NCBI RefSeq assembly: GCF_003634575.1
Contig: NZ_RBLJ01000001.1
Coordinates: 62,001-126,000 of the forward strand
Direction: 5' to 3'
Origin: Photorhabdus asymbiotica
GTDB taxonomy: Bacteria > Pseudomonadota > Gammaproteobacteria > Enterobacterales > Enterobacteriaceae
DNA: 64,000 nucleotides
The notes beneath the pieces are model-generated. The model searched no databases. It had not been told where the DNA came from and was given only the letters and a program-made list of their open reading frames with translations. The position numbers were made by a program, and so were the translations under genes. Position 1 is the stretch's first letter; every line of letters begins with the position of its first letter. Below, piece after piece: positions 16,821 through 26,000 of this stretch.

Positions 16821-18932
16821 ATGTACGATTTATCTGATGATCTTGCCAGACAGAATATTTCACCGGAATATGAATTGACGGTTTTGCTGTCTCAGACTGC
16901 TATATTGGATAAACGAATTCGTTTACGAATTCAGGAATTAATGCAACAGCAAACACTATTGGGAGAAAGTGGACAGACGTCTTTTGATGATATTTCATTT
17001 TCATTCGTTTCGAGTGAACAACAAAAATCATCTTATTTGGTGTCACCGCATCAAAATTGGACGAAAGAGGATTTTCCTCCTGAGCCGATCCCATCTCGTA
17101 GCCGTCTAGGACAATTAGTTGAACGGTTTGACTTAACTCAATTTGAAATTGATTTGATTTTATTGTGCCTGTTGCCTCATCTTGACAGACGTTATCTAAC
17201 GTTATTTTCTCTTGTTCCGGTAAGTGGAGGTAATAACAGCAAAAAGCAGATGTTAACGTTGGGATTGGCTTTGGAGTTGCTTTGTCCGAGTGTAGTAGAG
17301 CGCAATGCGCAACGTGCCAGTTTATTACCACAGGCACCGCTTTGGGATTATCGTTTATTTCAGTTGCGCGGTGATATGTCTGTTTCCTACGATGAAATAC
17401 CGTTAGCAATCGATAATTCTCTTATGCATTGGTTATTGGGGCATGATGCTCTCCCGATTTCTCTTCTCTCCCGGGCTCATTGGCTTCCTGTTCCTGAAGT
17501 GCCTGATATTTTGCCTGATTTCACCAACCAATTGATAGAACTCTGCCAAATGGAACAAGAGGGGATGCTGACAATAATCGCCGGCGGAGCCGGAAGTGGC
17601 AGCAAAACAAGTGTTGCACGCGCAGCATCACAAGTAGGGCGCTCTGTATTGTTGTTATCGTTAGCATCAGTGACACTGAGTGAACATGAAACTATTACAC
17701 TGATAACACTGGCATTACGTGAAGCACAACTAAGAAATGCCTGTCTTATGTTTGAAGCTTTGGATGAGTTTTGTGAAGCACGCCCCGCTTTGCAGCTCTG
17801 GCTAGGAAATCGACTGGCTCGTTGTTCGATTCCGCTGTTTTGTCAATTACCTAAGCAAGCATCATTATTGCCATTGGATGCAATTTCACAAGTTGTATTG
17901 TCTATGCCAATGCCTTCTTTAATGGTGAAGGCTGCAGCATTAGCTTCAATGATGACGAATTATTTTCCAGACAATTCATTGGATGTTGAAAGTTTAGTGA
18001 CATGTTTCCATCCTTCTCCATTGATATTGAAAAAGGCCCTTAGTGAAGCAGAAATTTATCGCCGACTACGGGGGGAAACGGCTAGTTTGAGATTAGATGA
18101 TGTGCAAATGTCCCTGCGTTTTCGGTTACAGCAGAATTTTGGACGTTTAGCACAGAGAATTACACCACAACGAACCTTTGATGATTTGATCATCAGTGAA
18201 TCTCAACAGCAACAATTACAAGAAATCCTGGCGGCTATTCGGCAACGAGATAGGATGCTAGAGCAAGGATTTGCTCGTAAAGTGAGCTATGGGACGGGTA
18301 TCAGCACGCTATTTTTTGGTGAATCTGGCACAGGAAAAACGATGGTAGCAGAAGTGTTAGCTGGTGTTTTAGGTGTGGATTTGATCAAGGTAGATTTGTC
18401 CACTGTGGTTAACAAATATATTGGTGAAACTGAAAAAAATCTGGCTCGTGTTTTTGATTATGCCCAAGAAGACGCCGGGGTATTGTTCTTTGATGAGGCA
18501 GATGCATTGTTTGGCAAACGAAGTGAAACTAAAGATGCAAAAGATCGTCATGCTAATATTGAAGTTTCCTACCTATTGCAACGCCTTGAAAGTTATCCAG
18601 GGCTGGTGATATTAGCCACCAATTACCGTAATCATTTAGACTCAGCATTTAGTCGTCGCCTGACTTTTTCGGTACGATTCTCTTTTCCAGATGTTTCCTT
18701 ACGGGAACGGATGTGGCGGATTATCTGGCCATCGGGAATTCAATTAGCCGACGACATCAGTTTTTCAGCGTTGGCAAAACGGGCTGAATTAACGGGGGCG
18801 AATATCCGTAATATTGCGCTACTCGCTAGTTGGCTGGCAGTAGATGAAGGAAATGAAAAAATTACTATGGCTCATATTGAATGCGCATTACGACGTGAAC
18901 TGAGTAAAGTTGGGCGCATTGATTTACCTTAA
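16821..18932 (+). CDS. pvc15: PVC AAA+ ATPase Pvc15
   Basis: 703-aa AAA+ protein with two nucleotide-binding modules. The first P-loop (GGAGSGSKT, residues about 255-263) is atypical and is followed by a poorly conserved Walker B. The second is complete: Walker A GESGTGKT at 500-507, Walker B VLFFDEADALFG at 554-565, then the sensor-1 ATNYRN and an arginine-finger region SRRLTF. The homologue Afp15 is required for particle assembly or cargo handling and is not a structural subunit. The ATG follows AGGAACTCTATGC. It is 26 bases upstream of pvc16 in the same operon. Confidence 0.93.
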   Translation: MYDLSDDLARQNISPEYELTVLLSQTAILDKRIRLRIQELMQQQTLLGESGQTSFDDISFSFVSSEQQKSSYLVSPHQNWTKEDFPPEPIPSRSRLGQLVERFDLTQFEIDLILLCLLPHLDRRYLTLFSLVPVSGGNNSKKQMLTLGLALELLCPSVVERNAQRASLLPQAPLWDYRLFQLRGDMSVSYDEIPLAIDNSLMHWLLGHDALPISLLSRAHWLPVPEVPDILPDFTNQLIELCQMEQEGMLTIIAGGAGSGSKTSVARAASQVGRSVLLLSLASVTLSEHETITLITLALREAQLRNACLMFEALDEFCEARPALQLWLGNRLARCSIPLFCQLPKQASLLPLDAISQVVLSMPMPSLMVKAAALASMMTNYFPDNSLDVESLVTCFHPSPLILKKALSEAEIYRRLRGETASLRLDDVQMSLRFRLQQNFGRLAQRITPQRTFDDLIISESQQQQLQEILAAIRQRDRMLEQGFARKVSYGTGISTLFFGESGTGKTMVAEVLAGVLGVDLIKVDLSTVVNKYIGETEKNLARVFDYAQEDAGVLFFDEADALFGKRSETKDAKDRHANIEVSYLLQRLESYPGLVILATNYRNHLDSAFSRRLTFSVRFSFPDVSLRERMWRIIWPSGIQLADDISFSALAKRAELTGANIRNIALLASWLAVDEGNEKITMAHIECALRRELSKVGRIDLP

Positions 18933-18958
18933 TTTTTCTTTGTAATCGGGAGACAACT

Positions 18959-19888
18959 ATGGTTAAAAATATCAAATCAGATGAAACCTTACTGATATTA
19001 AATAGTAAAATAGAAGATGCATTAAAAGCGTATTTACCGGGCGAAGATGTCGTTATTCGGTTCGATATGTTTGGTAAAAATGAAAATCCAGATTCTCCTA
19101 CCGTGTGCGTTTTTCTTTATGATATTCAGGAAGATCTGCAATTACGCGTGGGAGAAGGGCGGCAATACCTGCCTGCGACAGGAAATTTTGTCCCGGGATG
19201 TGTCAATGTTCGTTGTAATTATCTTATTTCCTACTGGGAGCCGGAACAGAGCGGAGGGCAGGGATCGCCAACCATACGTTCTAATAGTCAATCAATGAAG
19301 ATAATGAACTGTGTATTGAATGCATTAATTAATCATCGTTCATTTCCTGGTTTACCCAGAACTTATACGAGAGTTCTTCCTCCTAATGAACAATTAAATA
19401 GCTTAGGAAACTTTTGGCAATCATTAGATAATAAGCCTCGACTATGTTTAAGTTATATGGTGACTATTCCTATTCAACTTACCCCGCCGACAGAGAAGGT
19501 ATCTCCTGTCATTACCTCAAAAACTGATATTACTCGAAAACCATCGCTTAACTTTTATCTTGAGGCAGATGAAATTATCCGTCAGGCATTAGTTGATGCC
19601 TTAATATCTCAAACAACAGAATCTATGGATACGATAACTAGCTGGCTGGCAAAAGTTGTTATTATTTGTCGACCACCAGAAATAATGAATAAACAAATGA
19701 TTGAACAAACTGTGAAATTAATTATTGCTGGAATTACAGAAGAGGGATTAGCTGGAAATATAAAGACAATCACTCAAAAGTGGGTGGAAGAGAAGACGAT
19801 TATTGGTGAAATCGACGATGTTTCTCTAGTTATTTCCCAAGTTGACACGACAGCGTTGTCTGCTGTAACAATACCGACATCTGTTTAA
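18959..19888 (+). CDS. pvc16: PVC terminal cap protein Pvc16 (DUF4255)
   Basis: 309-aa protein with an N-terminal DUF4255 domain: PTVCVFLYDIQEDLQLRVGEGR, then RCNYLISYW and MNCVLNALINH. Its homologue Afp16 terminates tube and sheath polymerisation and caps the distal end of the particle. Residues about 160-309 are less conserved. A good ribosome site (CGGGAGACAACT) precedes the ATG. It is the last structural gene of the cassette. Effector genes normally follow at this point, and here it is the PaTox gene. Confidence 0.9.
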   Translation: MVKNIKSDETLLILNSKIEDALKAYLPGEDVVIRFDMFGKNENPDSPTVCVFLYDIQEDLQLRVGEGRQYLPATGNFVPGCVNVRCNYLISYWEPEQSGGQGSPTIRSNSQSMKIMNCVLNALINHRSFPGLPRTYTRVLPPNEQLNSLGNFWQSLDNKPRLCLSYMVTIPIQLTPPTEKVSPVITSKTDITRKPSLNFYLEADEIIRQALVDALISQTTESMDTITSWLAKVVIICRPPEIMNKQMIEQTVKLIIAGITEEGLAGNIKTITQKWVEEKTIIGEIDDVSLVISQVDTTALSAVTIPTSV

Positions 19889-19928
19889 TTAAAATATTGT
19901 AAGTCTTTCTTTTTTCTCTATCTTTATT

Positions 19929-20055
19929 TATACCCTATAGATTTCAAGATGCATCGCGGCGGCAAGTGAACGAATCCCCGGGAGCATAGATAACGATGTG
20001 ACTGGGGTGAGTGAAAGTAGCCAACAAAGCAGCAACTTGAAAGATGAAGGGTATC
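19929..20055 (+). repeat. ERIC element overlapping the PaTox start
   Basis: 127-bp copy with TATACCC at the left end and the core GAATCCCCGGGAGCATAGATAAC / GTGACTGGGGTGAGTG. Its right end, AAGATGAAGGGTATC, contains the upstream ATG of the toxin reading frame (20044). It lies between pvc16 and PaTox, in the same orientation as the copies at 1027-1278 and 15137. Confidence 0.92.
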
Positions 20056-23000
20056 GAGGGTGTTATTATGCTTTCTCACGACATATTGCCAGAGAAGTTA
20101 CTGGTGTCAGAAAAAAAACATGAAAATGTTGGATCTTACTTTAGCGATGATATAGGAGAACAATCTGAGCAAACGGAAGTAAGTCATTTTAATTTATCGC
20201 TTGATGATGCCTTTGATATATATGCTGATATTTCAATTGAAAATCAGCAGGAATTAAAAAATAAAGATAATAACACAAACATCTGGTCATCCCTTGGGAG
20301 GGGAGATGATGACCATAATCTGAAGAAAATAATTAATGATGCTTTTAAAGAAAAACTGCCACAACTGATGGAATATCGCCGTAAGGGTTATAACGTCATC
20401 GGGCTTGATAAGGAGGGCATAAAAAAACTGGAAGGTATGCTGAAGGCGGTACCACCGGAGATACAACAGCCCACCATGAAGAACCTGTATTCTGCCGCAC
20501 AGGAACTGTTGAACACGCTGAAACAACATCCTCTTTTGCCGGAGAATCAGGACATGATACAGCAGTCGAACTTGGTTATCAGAAACCTGAGCGATGCGCT
20601 GGAAGCCATAAATGCAGTCAGCAAGGTCAATCAGGTTGAATGGTGGGAGGAAGTGCACAAGACGAACAAGGCGCAGAGCGACAGACTGATTGCGGCAACA
20701 TTGGAAGAGCTCTTTTTTAAGGTGAAAGACAAACGTCTGCCGGGCAGCAATGATGATTACTGCCAGCAGGAGAGAGAGGAGACAGAACGAAAGATTAAGG
20801 ACTTATTACTTTATGACGGATATCAGCTTACGGCAGAACACTTCAAATTTGGACGACTGAGGAAATCGCTGCTTGCGGAGAGCCGGGTAACACGATTAAA
20901 ACTTGCAGAATATCTGGAAAAGAAATCTGTCGGGATATTAACGGCTGCCAGAGATGCCAAGATGTATGCAATGAAAATACTACTGGCACAGACCCGTAAT
21001 AACGGGTTTAACGCAAAAGACCTGATTAATGCAGGGCAGGTAAATGACCGGCTCTTGAGTTTTCAGCAGTACGCCAGACATATCCGTGCGGTTGACGGGG
21101 AGATAGATGGCATTATCTTGAGTAATCCTCTGGTTGTTGCTTGCATAAAAGAAACGAATGATGAGCCTGCCCATATCAAGATTGCCCGAGCCATCCTTCC
21201 TGTTTCTGAGGAGCTGGGTACGGTTTCTAAGGTACTCAGGGAGACGAAGGAGAAAGTTCAGCCTTCCAAACCAAAAGAAGAACTTAACCACCCCCACCAG
21301 GACTGGTGGAATAGGGGGGATGAATTATGGAAATATATTAAAAAAACCAGCTGGAATATAAAAGAGACATCCGTTCACGTGACCCAGATGGTGGGATACG
21401 AGGCCAGTAAAACAGCCTCAAGGGCGAAACACAAACTTAAGGAGTCATCTTATTCTGAAAGTATCAACGGGGCAGTCAAAGGTACGGCGTTACTGCTTCT
21501 GGATGAAATCCAGCAGGCGGAGAATCGAATAAGGCAGATACCACAATTTGCCTGGGACGTGCAGGAGGCGGTGGAGCAGCACAGCAGTGTGATCCAACGT
21601 ACAGCCTATCCTGATGAGTTGCCAGAACTCAGTGAACTGCTTAACGAACAGCTGAAACACGAAGAGGCGCGGTGGCAGGCAGTCAAGAAGCAATCCAGAG
21701 ATAAATTACAGGAATTGATAGCACCGATAACCCGGTTGGCACAGGAGAAATGGGCGCAGGATTTATATTTCCAGCTGGGTGAAGAATTAAGAAAGGAGCG
21801 GCAGGATAGATGGAAGGATATACAGCAGTTTGATGAAATCATGGCGGAGGCCGTCGGGCAGTTTGCAGAAATGGCACGTGAACTCGATAGTGAAGCCGTG
21901 CGTCTGGCTGAGCATGGGCATAGCGGCGGCAAGGAGCTGCAAGAAAAAGTGGCAAAATGGCTGCGAGACTTAAGCAAACTTAAAGGCAAGGTCAAAGCTG
22001 GCGTTGCGAAGATTACGGGAACATCGTTAGATAATTTCTCCCGTAGCGGTATGCTGGCGCGTGGAATGAGCGAATGGGCAGAGGATTTAAAGCAGAGTTA
22101 TTTGCAGGAGACGCTCCAGGAGGGCAGTGCTGTCGCCGCAGAATTATTTGAGCGCACTCTGATGGAAGTTGTAGAAGAAAACAGAACCCATTTCGCCAAA
22201 GAATCAGATCCTGAAGCAGAAAGATTCCTGAAAAGGTTAGCACTGGCATTAAAACACGCGGCTGAGAATACCACCGTCTATCCACCGACACCGGAAGAGA
22301 TTCTGGCGGGATCGCGCAGCCTGCCGGAGGATATTCGACACTGGGCAGAGAAAAAAGTAGTAAGCGGAGCCATCTCTGCAGCATTCAGAGGGGGTTTTAA
22401 ACTGGTCACGGGGACTTTTTCTTTACCTGTACGCGTTGTTATTCGAGGTGCGAAAACCGGCGGAACCCTGTACAGGGGAGTCCGGGCAATAAACCGGAGC
22501 GTGAGACTGGGGCAAGGCCCTGCCACACAGGTAAAAAGCAAATTTATCAATCAGGAGCTTTCCAAAACAGCCTTCAGACTGACCCTATCCCTTTCCCCAT
22601 TGGTGGCGTGGGGTATGGCCGCATCGATAACCGCTGGGCGTTTATATAATGAAAAGGATTACCCTGAAAAGATTATAAAAAACATCGTCATCGACTTGCC
22701 GGAAGAACTACTCTGGATAGGCGGGTATGCAGGGATAAACGCGGCTATCAGGGCACATGCTGAGAAGGCGATTCAACAGGCTATCCAACATGCACTAGAC
22801 GAGCAGGCCGACAAACTGGCATTGCGTATAAATAAAGAGATAGCAGGTAAAAGCGCGGATGTTAATGTTGAGATTATTCCTCAAGAAACGAGTGTATCGC
22901 CAGCTGAAACAGCACAATCTACACCAGAACCTCTCTCTGATTTTGCTAGTACTTCACAACTCACCATGCCTGAACTCATTGATATACAAGACAATAATTC

Positions 23001-26000
23001 AGCACAGCAGCCTAAAGTCAGGCGTAAGCGGGATGTATCAGTAGAAAGTGAAATAAGTATAGATAACCTAAATATAATTAATGCTAACACTAGAGAGGAT
23101 AAAGTTAATAGTGAAATAAAAAGTGAATTAAGAAGTGAATTAAAACGATTCGAAAATAGTGATGCCAATAGCCCGATGAGCGATGTCGAACGTGCTATAT
23201 TTATCGATTTATTTTTATATAAAAATAAATATGAGGTAAGTGAAAGTCAACAGGATTATAAAAATACATGGCTAAAATTCAGACGAGAATTAGAAAGCCA
23301 GGAAAATAAAGAAATAAAAGAATATCTGCGATTTAGATCAATAATTGAAGCGTATGAGATATATGATAAAAAGAGGCTAGATGATGACACTATTCCTGAA
23401 GCTGGGACTATAATAAAAGAGGTCATTGATTTTTTTCAGAAACTAAAAAAAGAAAATCCAATAACTTTCATGAAGTTAGCTGAAGCCATGGTCAAGTTTC
23501 AATATTATTATGAGGAAGAAGATGAAAATGAAGATAGATACTTCAAAATGGCAGAGATATATTATTTTCTCAACAAAACAGAAAATGAAAAAAAATCAAA
23601 AACATTCCATTTAGATATTATCGATAAATATCCAAATGAAAATAATAGACTATTAGATGAGTTTTTCCTGAACAAAAATAATAACAATCCAGACCTAGAT
23701 GAAATTATCTATAAACTGCAAAGCATGCAAGAAAAATATCGTGAATCATATGAGATGCTTAGCAAAGTTGAGAACATCCATCAAGTTCTTTCAGATGATA
23801 GTAAAAATGAAGAAAATATATTTTTAGATAATCGTATTATTGCTGCACAAGTATTTGACGGTAGTATAAATATATCTCTGCAAGATAAGAAAAAATGGCT
23901 TAATAGATATGATCAAATAAGAAATGAAGAAGGCAGTGATGGCTGGAAATTAATGCATATAGAATCAATCCTAATTAATCTTCGCCGAATAAATACAGCG
24001 ATTAATTTGACGGCGATGAAATCTGAATCGGCTCTTTTATTGATCGATAAATTGTTAAATTTTCAAAAAAAAGCACGAGAAAATATATTGCATATAAGCG
24101 AAACACCCCATGAGGATTTTACGTCTTATTCTCAGTTCAAGACCAGAAAAGAGTTGGGTAATGACGATAGTAAATATTATGCTCAATTTGATAATTATAA
24201 AGATAATCACGATGCAGAAAAGGAAGCCAAAGAAATTCTTTCACAAGTTGTTGCACGAGCTAGCCTTTCTTTCTCTGAGCTGTTCGATAAAGTCGAAAGT
24301 ATTAAGTTATTTTCGTTTGTATATAAAAATAGAGATGGTGGAGCTCCTCTTGCTGCACCCGGTCGGACAGTTGTTATTAAATTTCCTGGAAAAGATACAG
24401 GTGGTTTGGTTATCTCTAATCTGTTTCTTAGAAATCATGTTAAAAGAATTAGCACAAAGGAAATGGAAGATTTAAAGCCTCTGACTGAGGGTATGTACAC
24501 TCGAGCTACACAGCATAGAAGTCTTGGGTCGTATTATCATATAGGCTCACAGAGTGAACATACAAATGCATTGGAAATTTTAAGTGGTATGAATAAAGAG
24601 GAGTTAAAGACTCATCTTAAAAAACAAGGTATCTGGTTTGGAGAGCCCGCGCTTTTTTCAAATGAATATCCCAAACAAGAAAATACAGGTCATTTGGAAA
24701 ATACGACTCTTAAAAACGCAATTATCGGGGTTTCGACCATTCAAAACAATGCCGCAGCAAACTATCTTCGCTCTACGATGTATGAATCTACTGGCTGGGA
24801 AAAATTGGGGGATAGATTTATTCCATTCTATGAAATAGGTCGTAGGAAACATTACGACCGGGAATATGAAATAAATTCTGAGCAATTGACTCTAGACATT
24901 ATTACAAGTATTGCTATTGCCTATCCAGCGGCGAGAGGAATCGTGGCTACGATCCGCAGCTCAGCAATACCAAGCATTCTTAAATCAGGACTTAGAGGTT
25001 CCGCCCTATTTAAGTCATTGAGTCTCGAACTAGGAAAAATGGGATTCAACGCTAGCAAAGTGTTCGGCGGTGCGGTGTATGAATTAATCGAACCTTATCC
25101 AATAAATAGTCATTTAAATAGGCATAATGTTTTTAATAAGGTCAAAGATACTGCATGGGAATTTCATACTGATGTCGGGTTAAAAGGCGGTGGATTAAAA
25201 GATTTCATCGATAGATTCACCAAAGAGCCAAAAGAAATAACGATCAGCGGCTATAAGTTCAAACGCATTAAATACAATCAAGAAAACTTTGATACTATGC
25301 AGCGTATGGCACTTGACTATGCTTACAATCCGGACAGTAAAGGAAAGATAGCACAAGCTCAACAAGCGTATAAAACAGGAAAAGAAGATTATAATGCTCC
25401 ACAATACGATAACTTTAATGGTCTATCGCTTGATAAAAAAATAGAACGTTATATTTCGCCTGATACCGATGCGACAACAAAAGGTGTATTGGCGGGAAAA
25501 ATGAATGAATCCATTAAAGACATTAATGCATTTCAAACAGCAAAAGATGCTCAGTCATGGAAAAAATCGGCAAATAAAGCCAATAAAGTTGTCCTCACTC
25601 CCCAGAATCTTTATTTAAAAGGAAAACCCAGTGAATGCTTACCTGAATCAGTCTTAATGGGATGGGCATTACAAAGTAGTCAGGATGCAAAACTGTCTAA
25701 AATGCTTATGGGGATTTATTCTTCTAATGATATTACAAGCAATCCTTTGTATAAATCATTGAAAGAATTACATGCAAATGGGAATGCATCAAAATTTAAT
25801 GCATCTGCTACGTCTATTTCGAATATCAATGTTTCTAATCTCGCGACATCTGAAACAAAACTCTTTCCAACTGAAATAAGTTCAGTCCGGGTAGATGCTC
25901 CGAAACATACTATGTTGATATCAAAAATAAAAAATAGGGAAAATAAAATCAAATATGTTTTTTATGACCCCAATTATGGTATGGCTTATTTTGATAAACA

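Noticed and set aside
16900-17409. 169-aa minus-strand ORF
   Set aside because: Antisense to the strongly supported AAA+ ATPase gene; no family pattern.
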